A DNA stretch of 64,000 nt from Mycolicibacterium agri (GTDB taxonomy: Bacteria > Actinomycetota > Actinomycetes > Mycobacteriales > Mycobacteriaceae), in NCBI RefSeq assembly GCF_002553505.1, contig NZ_PDCP01000004.1, positions 1-64,000 of the forward strand. The letters run 5' to 3'. Each line of letters opens with the position of its first letter. Position 1 is the stretch's first letter. Below, piece by piece: positions 15,542 through 24,743 of this stretch. The notes under the pieces were generated by a model. The model searched no databases, had not been told where the DNA came from, and worked only from the letters and a program-made list of their open reading frames with translations. The position numbers and the translations under genes were made by a program.

Positions 15542-16267
15542 ATGCGAATTCCCTTCTCGGTTCTCGCTGTCGCCGTCGCGGTGTCTGTCGGATGCGCCAC
15601 CGTGGTGAGCGCCGGTTCGGCGTCGGCGGCACCGCCGAAGTGCTCGGATGTAAACGGGACGCTCGCGGGACAGGATTGCGTGATTCAGGAAGGCGATGCC
15701 GGCTACTCGCTGCGCATCATCTACCCGGTCGACTATCCCGACGCCCAGGCGGTTTTCGACTGGGTCAAGCAGACTCGCGACGGCTTCGTCAACGTGGCGA
15801 AATCTCCCGACTCGCGTACCAGGCCATACCAATTGGACGTCGAGCCGACGGAGTACAACTCGGCGGTGCCGCCGCGGGGCACGCAGTCGCTCGTGTTCAA
15901 GGTGTTCGAGGACGTCGGTGGCGTCCGTCCGCAGACGTTCTTCAAGGCGTTCAACTGGGACCAGGGCTACCGCAAGCCGATCGCGATCGACACCGGCGGT
16001 TCCGACAAGATCCAGCCGCTGTTTGCGCCGGGCACCAATCCGTGGCCGGACATCTTCTCGCTGGTGTCGGCCGAGCTGGAGAAGCAGACGGGGACCAAGC
16101 CGACGATCGCACCCGAGGTCGGCCTGAACCCGTCGACCTACGAAGACTTCGCGATCACCAACGACACGCTGGTGTTCTTCTTCGACCAGGGCGTGCTGCA
16201 ACCGGAATCGGTCGGAGGCGTACAGGTCACCATTCCGCGCGGGCCGGTGGCCCGGATGATGGCCTGA
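15542..16267 (+). CDS. Secreted DUF3298-type protein (Rv3036c/TB22.2-like)
   Basis: The protein has 241 residues. A Sec signal peptide is clear: MRIPFSVLAVAVAVSVGCATVVSAGSASA, with predicted cleavage after ASA near residue 29. The mature part contains the DUF3298/RsiV-like fold (YSLRIIYPVDYPDAQAV, SLVFKVFEDVGGVRPQTFFKAFNWD, DTLVFFFDQGVLQPESVGGVQVTIP). In M. tuberculosis Rv3036c has been described as a cell-wall-associated esterase. I chose the ATG at 15542 over that at 15533 because AAGAGG is well spaced before it. It is monocistronic and convergent with the frameshifted symporter gene. Confidence 0.8.
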   Translation: MRIPFSVLAVAVAVSVGCATVVSAGSASAAPPKCSDVNGTLAGQDCVIQEGDAGYSLRIIYPVDYPDAQAVFDWVKQTRDGFVNVAKSPDSRTRPYQLDVEPTEYNSAVPPRGTQSLVFKVFEDVGGVRPQTFFKAFNWDQGYRKPIAIDTGGSDKIQPLFAPGTNPWPDIFSLVSAELEKQTGTKPTIAPEVGLNPSTYEDFAITNDTLVFFFDQGVLQPESVGGVQVTIPRGPVARMMA

Positions 16268-16279
16268 TCTCGCCCGGCG

Positions 16280-17825
16280 TCACGTCGTGCTGGACTCGCG
16301 AGGTCGGCGAGCGACCGGGTCGTAGTTCTCCCAGAACGTCGCGCCTTTGATGCCAAGGGCCAGCGGATCAAACGTCGGATCAAGGCCCGCCTTCTTCTGC
16401 CTCTCGTAGTCCCACAGCGCCCGATAGGCGGGTTGCTGCAGGATGATGATCCCGACGATGTTTAGCCACGCCATCAGCCCCACGCCCATGTCGCCCAGCA
16501 CCCAGGCCTCCGTCGCGGTGGATACGGCGCCGAGGACGCAGGACACCAGGATGAGCGCTTGCAACAGCATCGTGAGGTTGGACCCCACGGTGCCGCGGAT
16601 GTACGGCACGGGGATCGGAGCGAACCTGCCGAGGATGAACCGCAGGTTGGTTTCCGCCATGTAGTAGTAGGCGATGATCGTCGTGAAGCAGAAGAACGCC
16701 AGCGAGATCGCGATGAACGTCGATCCCGCACCGCTCCACAACGTATCGAATCCGGCCTGCGCAAAGGCCGGCCCCACTTCGGTGTCGCTCGGCAGCAGTC
16801 CGCCGTCGGCCAGGACGGCCCCGTCGGGCGCTGGCGCCGTCGAACACCCGGTAGGCGCCCGTGCACAGGATCAAAAAACCGGTCGCCGAGCAGATGAACA
16901 GCGTGTCCACATACACGGCGAAGGCCTGGACCAGACCCTGCTTGGCGGGGTGGGACACCTCAGCGGCGGCTGCGGCGTGCGGCCCAGTGCCCTGCCCGGC
17001 CTCGTTGGAGTAGATGCCGCGCTTGACGCCCCACATCACCGCCAATCCGAGGATCGCCCCGAACGTGGGGTCGAAACCGAAGGCGCTGGAGAGGATCGTC
17101 TCGATCACCGCGGGCACCCGATCGGCGTTCACCACAACGATGATCAGCGACAGCACGATGTACACCACCGCCATGAACGGCACCACGATCGATGCGAACG
17201 CCGCGATCCGCTTGACCCCGCCGATGATGACGAACGCCAGCACGATGACCGTCCCGACGGCCACCCACCACTTGCTGAAGCCCCACGCGGAGTTCATCGC
17301 TGAGGCCATCGAGTTCGACTGCACGCTCGGCAGCAGAAGCCCGCACGCCAGCACCGTGACCGCAGCGAAGACAAAGCCGTACGCCTTGAAGAAGGGTCGC
17401 GCGGAGGTGTGTGCAAGCGCCCTGCTGAGGTAATACGCAGGGCCGCCGCGGTATTCGCCCGTCAAGCGGTCACGGGACTTGTAGATCTGGCCAAGGGTGC
17501 ACTCCACGAACGACGTCGACGCGCCGAGGAAGGCGACGGCCCACATCCAGAACATCGCGCCTGGCCCGCCGAAGGCGATGGCCGTCGCGACGCCGGCGAT
17601 ATTGCCCGTGCCGACGCGACCCGCCAGCGACATCGTCAGCGCCTGGAAAGAGGAAACGCCCGAGGGGGATTTCTCACCCTTGAGCATCAGCCGGATCATT
17701 TCCGGCACCTGCCGGACCTGAACAAATCGCGACCGGATGGAGAAATAGATCCCGGCGGCTAGGCACAGATAGACGAGGGCGTTGCTCCAGACATACCCAT
17801 TGAGCGTCTCCAACAATTCAGACAT
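16280..17825 (-). pseudogene. Alanine/glycine:cation (AGCS) symporter, interrupted by a frameshift
   Basis: Two frames on the minus strand together make one AGCS-family sodium:amino-acid symporter. The N-terminal part (from ATG 17825) is intact through FSIRSRFVQVRQVPEM, the QALTMSLAGRVGTGNIAGVATAIAFGGPGA signature, KRGIYSNEAGQGTGPHAAAAAE and TLFICSATGFLIL up to GAYRVFDGA near 16832. The reading frame must then change by one base to continue as APDGAVLADGGLLPSDTEVGPAFAQAGFDTLWSG down to the stop at 16280. The break is one extra base (or two missing) in the stretch at about 16826-16838. Either the gene is dead or the base call is wrong. It has no counterpart at this place in M. tuberculosis. 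Confidence 0.8.
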
Positions 17826-17963
17826 AGCTTCAGCACACCCCCCGATCGAAAATGCCTACGTTGCTCCGCGAGCCCGAGCCAGACTGCATGCTGGCAGAAA
17901 GACGGTCGCCATGCGTTTCGTTTCTGTGAACGCCCTGTTAGTTGACGCGATCACTGTCATGGG

Positions 17964-19271
17964 TCATTCCGGCGCGAAACCATACACTTGGCCGGCACTC
18001 GTGGCGGCGACGACGCGGCCGTCGTGGGCGATCGACACACCCACCGGATAACCCTCGGCCTCCGGCAGCGGATAGCTGTTGACCGTGCGGCCGTCGGTGG
18101 GGTCGAACACCAGCAGCGCCTGACCGTCGTCGCCGTCCTTGACGACCGTGTAGGCGACGTTTTCGCCGGCCTGGCTGGAGGTGGTCAGCGGCTCGACGTT
18201 GTCGCGACTCCACGCCACCTCACCGCGGTCGCCGCCGTCGCGGATCGCGACGAGTTTGGCGCCCGGGCCGCCACCGACGATGATCAGGCCGTCAGGGGAG
18301 ACCGACGGCGGGGTCTGCGGCAGGAAGTCCAGTGGCGTCGACCATTTCGGCTCACCGTCGGCGGCGTTGAGCGCCCACAGCTTCTGGTCGCGGCCGTTGA
18401 CGTAGATGGTCGACCCGTCCGCTGAGGCCACCGGACTGGCGATGACCCCGGCTTTGACGGCGTCGCTGGTCCATGCCTGCGTCAGCATCGGGTTGCGGTC
18501 GGAACGGTACTTCAGGCCGACGAGCACGTTGGCGGGCGTGTTGGGCTGCCACACGGACAGCACCACCATCGACGAGCCCGACGCGAACGCCGGTGCAGCG
18601 GCGACAGGACAGCGCGGCCGGCCCAGCCTGCAGTCGCTCAGACCGCGCTGCGCGTCGGTCGGATTGACCCCGGCCACCAGGTCCAGCGGCGTGCCGATGA
18701 CAGAGCCGCGATGAGCGTCGAACAGCAGAACCTGCCCCAGGTGGGTGACCACCAGCAGATGGCCTGGCTCGAGAATCCTTGCCGTGGTGGGCATGCCGAT
18801 GACGGGTTTGCGCCAACGGATCCACTGCGTCGGCGGGAAGGACAGCATCGCTCCGGGCTGGCCGATGTAGAGGTTGTCGAAGCCGTCGAACAGCGGGCTG
18901 GCCAGCTCACCGCCCTGCCACAGCCGGGTGCACCAGCGTTGCCGCCCGTTGTTGTCGACCTCCCACACCATCAGCGAGCAGCCCGCCCGTGTCTGGGCGT
19001 TGACCCCCAGATACTGGCCCGACCCCAGCGCCACCGATGCGCCCAGCTCACCCTTGACCGAGCGGCTCCATTCGAGCTTGAGCGCCTCGGCTCCGGCCAG
19101 CGCGGTGTAGCTGCTGTTGGCGGCGTTGCCGTACTGGGCAGGCCAACCGTCGGACGCATGCGCCTCGACCCAGGAATCGGTGTTGCCGCAACCGGCCAGA
19201 GCACTCGTGATCAGCGCCGTTGACGCCAGCACGATGAGTCGGCGGAACACGCGATCCCTTCTCGCTTCCAT
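17964..19271 (-). CDS. PQQ-binding-like beta-propeller lipoprotein (Rv3035-like)
   Basis: The protein has 435 residues. The basic N-terminus (MEARRDRVFRRLIVLASTALITSALAGCG) is a lipoprotein signal with lipobox LAGC at about residue 27. The mature part has repeated WD/PQQ-like blades ending in short G-rich turns (YLGVNAQTRAGCSLM, LYIGQPGAMLSF, IYVNGRDQKLWALNAADGEPKWS, VVAATSAGQVYGFAPE). This fits Rv3035, which neighbours the Rv3034c gene. It is probably an envelope protein exposed outside the membrane; no enzymatic role is evident. I chose the ATG at 19271 because it begins the signal sequence; the open frame upstream is not conserved in style. Confidence 0.78.
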   Translation of the reverse strand: MEARRDRVFRRLIVLASTALITSALAGCGNTDSWVEAHASDGWPAQYGNAANSSYTALAGAEALKLEWSRSVKGELGASVALGSGQYLGVNAQTRAGCSLMVWEVDNNGRQRWCTRLWQGGELASPLFDGFDNLYIGQPGAMLSFPPTQWIRWRKPVIGMPTTARILEPGHLLVVTHLGQVLLFDAHRGSVIGTPLDLVAGVNPTDAQRGLSDCRLGRPRCPVAAAPAFASGSSMVVLSVWQPNTPANVLVGLKYRSDRNPMLTQAWTSDAVKAGVIASPVASADGSTIYVNGRDQKLWALNAADGEPKWSTPLDFLPQTPPSVSPDGLIIVGGGPGAKLVAIRDGGDRGEVAWSRDNVEPLTTSSQAGENVAYTVVKDGDDGQALLVFDPTDGRTVNSYPLPEAEGYPVGVSIAHDGRVVAATSAGQVYGFAPE

Positions 19272-19332
19272 TGATGGGCCCACGTGAGGGTAACCGTTGC
19301 GACGTGCATCCCTCGCGTTAGGCTTTCCGGCC

Positions 19333-20070
19333 ATGACGACGATGTGGGGCGCGCCGTTACACAAGCGCTGGCGGGGGTCACGGCTCCGCGACCCGCGTCA
19401 GGCCAGATTCCTCACGTTGGCGTCGCTGAAATGGGTGCTCGCCAACCGCGCCTACACCCCGTGGTACCTGGTCCGTTATTGGCGGCTGCTGAAATTCAAG
19501 CTGGCCAATCCGCACATCATCACCCGGGGAATGGTCTTCCTCGGCAAAGGCGTGGAGATCCAGGCCACGCCCGAGCTGTCCACGATGGAAATCGGCCGCT
19601 GGGTGCACATCGGCGACAAGAACACGATCCGGTGCCACGAGGGCTCGCTGCGCATCGGCGACAAGGTGGTGCTCGGCCGCGACAACGTCATCAACACCTA
19701 CCTCGACATCGAGCTGGGGGATTCGGTGTTGATGGCCGACTGGGTCTACGTCTGCGACTTCGACCACAAGATGGACGACATCAACGTGCCGATCAAGGAC
19801 CAGGGCATCGTCAAGGGCCCGGTGCGGATCGGCCCCGACACCTGGATCGCCACCAAGGTCACCATCCTGCGCAACACCACGATCGGCCGCGGCTGCGTGT
19901 TGGGCTCGCATGCGGTGGTCAAGGGCGATGTCCCGGACTATTCGATCGCGGTGGGCGCGCCGGCGAAGGTGGTCAAGAACCGCAAGCTCGCCTGGGACAC
20001 GTCGGCGGCCGAACGGGCCAAGCTGGCCGCGGCGCTGGCCGACATCGAACGCAAAAAAGCCACCCGCTAA
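19333..20070 (+). CDS. Hexapeptide-repeat acyltransferase (Rv3034c-like, polymethylated polysaccharide cluster)
   Basis: The protein has 245 residues. Left-handed beta-helix hexapeptide repeats run from about residue 68 (IEIGRWVHIGDKNTIRC-type turns: LRIGDKVVLGRDNVIN, PVRIGPDTWIATKVTILRNTTIGRGCVLGSHAVVKGDVPDYSIAVGAPAKVVKNR). The last stretch is the closing signature of maltose/galactoside O-acetyltransferase-type enzymes. An Asp-rich loop (VCDFDHKMDDIN) is near the active site. In M. tuberculosis the gene lies with Rv3030-Rv3032, implicated in 6-O-methylglucose lipopolysaccharide synthesis; it may add the acyl groups. I chose the ATG at 19333, 12 codons into the open frame, as it follows the divergent lipoprotein gene. 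Confidence 0.82.
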   Translation: MTTMWGAPLHKRWRGSRLRDPRQARFLTLASLKWVLANRAYTPWYLVRYWRLLKFKLANPHIITRGMVFLGKGVEIQATPELSTMEIGRWVHIGDKNTIRCHEGSLRIGDKVVLGRDNVINTYLDIELGDSVLMADWVYVCDFDHKMDDINVPIKDQGIVKGPVRIGPDTWIATKVTILRNTTIGRGCVLGSHAVVKGDVPDYSIAVGAPAKVVKNRKLAWDTSAAERAKLAAALADIERKKATR

Positions 20071-20074
20071 CTCG

Positions 20075-20114
20075 TTTTCTCTTTCCCCTTTCCTCTTTTC
20101 CCCTTTTCCCTTCC
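20075..20114 (+). other. 40-base pure polypyrimidine tract after the Rv3034c-like gene
   Basis: Starting four bases after the stop codon, 40 consecutive bases are only C or T, arranged as runs of three to five Ts and three to five Cs. It abuts the dispersed hairpin repeat that begins at 20116. It could help transcription end or form a triplex; neither is demonstrated. Confidence 0.7.
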
Positions 20115-20115
20115 G

Positions 20116-20177
20116 GCGAGCGTGCGTGTCTGCGGGCGACACGCCGGCAAAATTCCCGAGTTTGCGCACGCTCACGC
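20116..20177 (+). repeat. Dispersed intergenic hairpin repeat, copy 1
   Basis: GAGCGTGCG at 20118-20126 is matched by its reverse complement CGCACGCTC at 20165-20173, and an inner pair GTGTC (20126-20130) / GACAC (20138-20142) lies inside. The same element, in inverted orientation, is at 24744-24804, with shared blocks GAGCGTGCGTGTCTGC, GCGACACGCCG and AGTTTGCGCACGCTC. It looks like a REP/MIRU-like element of the genome. Its role is unknown, though it sits at gene ends where a terminator or boundary would be useful. Confidence 0.65.
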
Positions 20178-20275
20178 GGGCGTGGGAGTCAGGCGGTGTA
20201 GGAGACATCGCCGCGGAATACGTCATGGTGACTCGTGTTGGAGTCCAGGAGTGTGCTTGCACGTGAGGGGGAGCC

Positions 20276-21298
20276 GTGGGCGAGACGATGCTGCGCTGGG
20301 AACTGGACGGTATCGGGCGAGACCGGTTGACCTTGCGCAGTGTCGGGATGCCTGCGCCCGCACGGGGCGAGGTGCTGGTCCGGGTGCACGCTGTCGCGCT
20401 GAACCACCGCGACAAGATGGTGATCGAGATGGGCCGAGGGCTGCCGCTTGCGTTCCCCTTCACGCCCGCATCAGATCTGGCAGGCACCGTGGTCGCGGTG
20501 GGTGACGATGTGGACCGCTTCGAGATCGGTGACGACGTCATCTCCACATGCACGCCAGGCTGGATCGACGGTGTGCGACCGGGCGATGCCAGGACGCCGC
20601 CTTATCGCACGCTCGGCGGTTACTACCCAGGCGTTCTCGCCGAATACGTGACAGCTCCGCAGCAATGGTTGGTGCGCGCGCCGGCTACGTTGACGCCCGC
20701 GCAGGCGTGCACCCTGTCGTGTGCGGGGTTGACGGCGTGGTTCGCCATCGTCGAGCGAGGACGGGTTGGCCCCGGCCAGACTGTGCTGGTGGAGGGCACC
20801 GGCGGGGTGTCGCTCTTCGGCGTACAGATCGCCAAGGCGTGCGGCGCGACGGTGATTGTGTCCGGCAGCGCCTCAAAACTTGACCGCGCCAAGGCGATCG
20901 GCGCCGACCACGTCATCGACCGCAGAAGCGACGACTGGGTCGAAGAGGTGTTGCGTCTTACCGGGGACCACGGCGCCGACCACGTCCTCGAGATCGTTGG
21001 CGGAGCGCATCTCAAAGAGGCGGTCGCCGTTACCGCGGTCGGTGGCCATATCCTCCAGATAGGCGCCCTCGAAGGATTCGAGATCTCCGCACCTGTCATG
21101 CCGCTGATGCTCAAGGACATCACGATCCACGGGATCGGCACCGGTCACCGCCGTGCGCTCGAGGATCTCGTCGCATCAGTCGACCGAAACGGGCTCAAAC
21201 CGGTGATCGACACCGCTTACCCCATGGCCGAGTTCCCTGCGGCGCTCGATCACCTCGATCGTGGTCCGTTCGGCAAGATCGTCATCGACTTGACGTGA
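20276..21298 (+). CDS. Zinc-type alcohol dehydrogenase-like / quinone oxidoreductase (MDR superfamily)
   Basis: The protein has 340 residues and starts at a GTG preceded by GAGGGGGA. A GroES-like domain (RGEVLVRVHAVALNHRDKMVIEMGRG...PFTPASDLAGTVVAVGDDV) precedes a Rossmann domain (GQTVLVEGTGGVSLFGVQIAKACGATVI, DHVIDRRSDDW, GGHILQIGAL). The catalytic zinc ligands are not in the usual GHE context (NHRDKM, DLAGTV), so the protein is closer to the zinc-free or NADPH quinone-oxidoreductase branch, despite a PG-L-EYV central region. It is an insertion between the Rv3034c-like and Rv3032-like genes, with no obvious partner. The reductase substrate is unknown. Confidence 0.8.
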   Translation: MGETMLRWELDGIGRDRLTLRSVGMPAPARGEVLVRVHAVALNHRDKMVIEMGRGLPLAFPFTPASDLAGTVVAVGDDVDRFEIGDDVISTCTPGWIDGVRPGDARTPPYRTLGGYYPGVLAEYVTAPQQWLVRAPATLTPAQACTLSCAGLTAWFAIVERGRVGPGQTVLVEGTGGVSLFGVQIAKACGATVIVSGSASKLDRAKAIGADHVIDRRSDDWVEEVLRLTGDHGADHVLEIVGGAHLKEAVAVTAVGGHILQIGALEGFEISAPVMPLMLKDITIHGIGTGHRRALEDLVASVDRNGLKPVIDTAYPMAEFPAALDHLDRGPFGKIVIDLT

Positions 21299-21302
21299 AT
21301 AA

Positions 21303-22067
21303 TCAGGTTTCCCAGTCGATTCCGAAGACATCGGCCAAAGCCGCGCGCCCCGCATCGGTGACGATGACCGCGCGTCCGCGAGGCGGGCGTTTGACCCAAC
21401 CCGCCGACAGCGTCCGGTCGAGCACCGCTCGCCCCAAGGCGCCCGACAAATGGTGACGCTGCTCGGTCCAATCGATGCAGTACCGTACGAGTGGCCTTCT
21501 GCCGCCGGGTAATTCGACGCCGATGTCGGTGAGGAAGGCGCGCCCGCGGCTGGTGAGTTCGTAGCGGACGTCGTGGCCCGGGCTGCTGAGGGCATCATGG
21601 CCGTCGCGTCGCGGATCGTAGCGGCCGTCACCGCCGACGAGGACTCGACGCTGCAGCAGACTGTCCATGATCTGCACGCCCAGGCGGCCGGCGAGGTGGT
21701 CGTAACACGTTCGGGCGGAACGTAATCGGGCGGCGCGAGTGCCTTCCCGCAGCGATTTCACCGGCCGCGGCGGCGCCAGCCGGACGAGGTGTTCGAGCAA
21801 CTCGCCGACTTCCGGCCCGGCCAGCCGGTAGTAGCGGTGCCTGCCGTGTGTCTCCACCGACAGCAGACCTGCTTCGGTCAGCTTGCTCAGATGGCTGCTC
21901 GCCGTGGAACGACTGATCCCGGCTTCCTCGGCGAGCACGCTTGCCGGCAGCGCGCGTCCGTCGTTGAGTGCGAGCAGAACCTTGCACCGGGCCGGATCTG
22001 CCAGCAGCGAGGCCACCGCGGCGATATCGGCGTCGCCCCTGGTAGGTAACTCAGCGACTTCACGCAT
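21303..22067 (-). CDS. ArsR-family winged-helix regulator with C-terminal extension
   Basis: The protein has 254 residues. The ArsR helix-turn-helix lies at about residues 15-75 (VASLLADPARCKVLLALNDGRALPASVLAEEAGISRSTASSHLSKLTEAGLLSVETHGRHRYYRLA). A long C-terminal part (RTCYDHLAGRLGVQIMDSLLQRRVLV... TDAGRAALADVFGIDWET) matches the two-part ArsR-like regulators found beside drug exporters. It has no CxC metal site, so metal sensing is unlikely. Its start codon overlaps the MFS stop by 8 bp, so the two are co-transcribed and the protein probably controls the exporter. It is convergent with the alcohol dehydrogenase gene. Confidence 0.85.
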   Translation of the reverse strand: MREVAELPTRGDADIAAVASLLADPARCKVLLALNDGRALPASVLAEEAGISRSTASSHLSKLTEAGLLSVETHGRHRYYRLAGPEVGELLEHLVRLAPPRPVKSLREGTRAARLRSARTCYDHLAGRLGVQIMDSLLQRRVLVGGDGRYDPRRDGHDALSSPGHDVRYELTSRGRAFLTDIGVELPGGRRPLVRYCIDWTEQRHHLSGALGRAVLDRTLSAGWVKRPPRGRAVIVTDAGRAALADVFGIDWET

Positions 22068-23436
22068 GGCTCACCTCTCTCCTCGACCCGCTCGTCGTCG
22101 CCGAAGCCTCACGTCCCCACCGCGCCGCCACCGCGGCGCCCGACAACTGGACCGCGGCGCCGATCATCATCGCGGCGTGGGCACCCGCAGTCGCCATTGC
22201 ACTACCCAACACCGCTACTCCGACGGTAATACCGACCAGTCGGGCCAGGTTCACCACGCCCGAGGCCAGCCCCGCGCGCCGCAACGGGATCGATGCCATC
22301 GCCAGCCCCACCGCCGGGCCGGTGTTGAGTGCCAGCCCCGCACCGGCCAGTACGAACGACAGCACCAGAAGCCCTATGCGGGCGTGCGGCCCCACGAGGG
22401 CGTAGAGCAGCAGACCGGCCGCCATCAGACACAGACCCGCCGTCATCGGCAGCCGCGGCCCGATGCGATGTGTCAGCGCGTTGACGAACGGGATGAGCAC
22501 CAGATACGACACCGGCATCGGGAGAAACCACAGCGCGGTGACCAACGCTGTTGCACCCCGTTGCTGTTGGAACACAAAGCTGTTCACCAGAAGCATCCCG
22601 TAGATGCCGAATGTCATGGCGAACGTTGCGAACAGTGCCGCGCTCAGGCGGCGGCTGCGGAACAGGTCGAGCGGCAGCATCGGGTGCGCCGCGCCGCGCT
22701 GGCTGGCGATGAACCCCACGGCGCCGACGGCGGCGGCGACGGCCAGCAGCGCGGTCCACACCGGGGTCATCGTGTGTCCCTCGACGAGAACGAGCGTCAA
22801 CGCGGCGAGCGCGAAGGCCGCCAGCGACTGGCCGCGGATGTCGACCGGCGAATCGGCATTGTCACGCGACTCGGGCAGCCGCCGCGTCATCGCGACCGCC
22901 AGCAGTCCGACGGGCATGTTGAGCCAGAAGATGAAGCGCCAGCCTGCCGTGTCGGTCAGCACGCCGCCCAGGATCGGGCCGATCGCGGCGCTCGTCGCCG
23001 CCGCCACCGCCCATGCCGCCGTCGCCCGCCCCCGCTGGACCGGGTCCGGGAACGCCGCCGCGGCGATCGCCAACCCCTGCGGCAGCATCACCGCGGCCGC
23101 GACACCCTGAACCGCCCTGGCGGCCAGCAGCACCGACAGCGACGGCGCAGCAGCGCACGCGACCGATGCGACGACAAAGGCCGTCAGCCCGATACGCAGC
23201 ACGCGGCGCCTGCCGAGCCGGTCGCCGAGCGAACCCGACGTCAGCAACATGGCTGCAAACGCGATGTTGTAGGCGTCGACGGTCCACTGCGCGCCGGAGA
23301 TGCCGCCGCCGAGATCCGCGCGGATCGCAGGCAGTGCCAGGTTGACCGCGTTGGCGTCGATGAGCCCGACGAACAGCCCCAGATAGGCCGCCACCAGCGT
23401 CAGCGCCTCGCCGAGGGTGAACCGTTTGGAATCCAT
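22060..23436 (-). CDS. MFS drug exporter (EmrB/QacA-like)
   Basis: The protein has 458 residues and about 14 predicted transmembrane segments. The motif A stretch is GSLGDRLGRRRVLRIG (about residue 66), the DHA2-type motif is ALNTGPAVGLAMASI, and the LPRGLA/LPQGLAIAAAAFP segment after helix 4 is typical of EmrB/QacA-like exporters. It should pump lipophilic compounds out using the proton gradient. It is the first gene of an operon with the ArsR regulator. There is a charged break after helix 6 (TRRLPESRDNADSPVDIRGQ). The substrate cannot be inferred. Confidence 0.87.
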   Translation of the reverse strand: MDSKRFTLGEALTLVAAYLGLFVGLIDANAVNLALPAIRADLGGGISGAQWTVDAYNIAFAAMLLTSGSLGDRLGRRRVLRIGLTAFVVASVACAAAPSLSVLLAARAVQGVAAAVMLPQGLAIAAAAFPDPVQRGRATAAWAVAAATSAAIGPILGGVLTDTAGWRFIFWLNMPVGLLAVAMTRRLPESRDNADSPVDIRGQSLAAFALAALTLVLVEGHTMTPVWTALLAVAAAVGAVGFIASQRGAAHPMLPLDLFRSRRLSAALFATFAMTFGIYGMLLVNSFVFQQQRGATALVTALWFLPMPVSYLVLIPFVNALTHRIGPRLPMTAGLCLMAAGLLLYALVGPHARIGLLVLSFVLAGAGLALNTGPAVGLAMASIPLRRAGLASGVVNLARLVGITVGVAVLGSAMATAGAHAAMMIGAAVQLSGAAVAARWGREASATTSGSRREVSHA

Positions 23437-23479
23437 GTCCGCACGCTAGGCGCGGAATGATTCGACGCCGATCGAACTG

Positions 23480-24727
23480 TCAGCGGTCGGGCAGGGCGTG
23501 CTCGATGATCGGGCGGCGCGGTTGTGGCTGGCGCTCACCGCGTTTTGCGGCCAGGTACACCTCGGCCGTCTCGTCGGCGACGGTGTGCCAATCGAAGGCC
23601 GACGTCAACCGCTCGCGGGCGGCGATGGCGCGCTGCTGTGCGGCGTCAGGATCGTCGAGCACCGCGCGCACGGCGGCGGCCAGTGCCGCAATGTTGCGCG
23701 GCGGGAACGATATTCCGGTCTGGCCGTTGATCACCGCCTCGCCCAGCCCTCCGACATTGGAGGTGACCAACGGTGTGCCCGTCGCGGCCGCCTCCAGCGC
23801 CACGATGCCGAACGGTTCGTAGTGGCTCGGCAGCACGGCGGCGTCGGCGGCGTGCAGCAACCGCACCAGTCCTTCGTGATCGACGCGCCCGACGAACGTT
23901 ACGGCCTTGAGCACCTTGTGTTTTCGGGCCTGCCCGACGAGCCAGTCGTATTGCGTGCCGTCGCCCGCGACCGTCAGTGTGGTGCCGGGGTGGGTGCGCC
24001 TGATGCGGGGCAGGGCCGCGATCGCGTCGTGAATGCCCTTCTCGTATTCCAGCCTGCCGAGGTAGAGCAGTTGCGCCGGGCCGGTACGCGGTCGTCGTTC
24101 GGCGAAAGGCCACAGGCCGGCGTCGATCCCGTTGCGAATCACCCGGATCTCGGCCAGGCCCGGGCCGAAAAGCTCGGTGATCTCGTCGCGCATCGACGCC
24201 GAACACGTGATGAGCGAGTCGGATTCGCGCACCAGCCACGATTCCACGGCGTGCACCTGACGGCTGATCGAACCGGAGACCCACCCCGAATGCCTGCCCG
24301 CCTCGGTGGCGTGGATGGTGGAAACCAGTGGCACATCGAAGAATTCGGCCAATGCTATCGCGGGGTGGGCGACCAGCCAGTCGTGCGCGTGCACGACGTC
24401 GGGCCGCCACGGCTCCGGTCGCGGGCCCGCCGTCTTGATCGCCAGGCCGGCGCGGATCATCGAGTGGCCCATCGCCAGCGTCCACGCCATCATGTCGGTG
24501 CCGAAGTCGAACTCGTGCGGATCCTGCGCGGCGGCGATCACCCGCACACCCTCGCTGACTTCGTCGGTGGTGGGATGGGTGCTCGGGTCGGTGTCGGTGG
24601 GGCGACGGCTCAGCACCACGATCTCGTGTCCCGCCGCGGCCAGCGCCGTCGCCAACTGATAGACGTGCCTGCCCAAACCGCCGACCACGACCGGCGGGTA
24701 CTCCCACGACACCATCAGGATTCTCAT
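23480..24727 (-). CDS. GT4 glycosyltransferase (Rv3032-like, alpha-1,4-glucosyltransferase)
   Basis: The protein has 415 residues with the two Rossmann-like domains of a GT-B enzyme. The N-terminal domain has MRILMVSWEYPPVVVGGLGRHVYQLATALAAAGHE with the G-G-GRH nucleotide-sugar loop, and LIRHDWLVAHP-like VHAHDWLV. The C-terminal domain has LLYLGRLEYEKGIHDAIAALP and the E-x7-E motif PSHYEPFGIVALEAAATGTPLVTSNVGGLGE. In M. tuberculosis Rv3032 elongates the alpha-1,4-glucan used for methylglucose lipopolysaccharides and contributes to glycogen. I chose the ATG at 24727 (RILMVSW). The next cluster gene upstream is the GH57 enzyme, separated by a repeat-rich gap. Confidence 0.88.
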   Translation of the reverse strand: MRILMVSWEYPPVVVGGLGRHVYQLATALAAAGHEIVVLSRRPTDTDPSTHPTTDEVSEGVRVIAAAQDPHEFDFGTDMMAWTLAMGHSMIRAGLAIKTAGPRPEPWRPDVVHAHDWLVAHPAIALAEFFDVPLVSTIHATEAGRHSGWVSGSISRQVHAVESWLVRESDSLITCSASMRDEITELFGPGLAEIRVIRNGIDAGLWPFAERRPRTGPAQLLYLGRLEYEKGIHDAIAALPRIRRTHPGTTLTVAGDGTQYDWLVGQARKHKVLKAVTFVGRVDHEGLVRLLHAADAAVLPSHYEPFGIVALEAAATGTPLVTSNVGGLGEAVINGQTGISFPPRNIAALAAAVRAVLDDPDAAQQRAIAARERLTSAFDWHTVADETAEVYLAAKRGERQPQPRRPIIEHALPDR

Positions 24728-24743
24728 GGTCGTGTGCCCCCGT

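Noticed and set aside
20276..21298. Classical zinc alcohol dehydrogenase
   Set aside because: The usual zinc ligands (GHE and the four-Cys lobe) are not evident, so only MDR superfamily membership is claimed.
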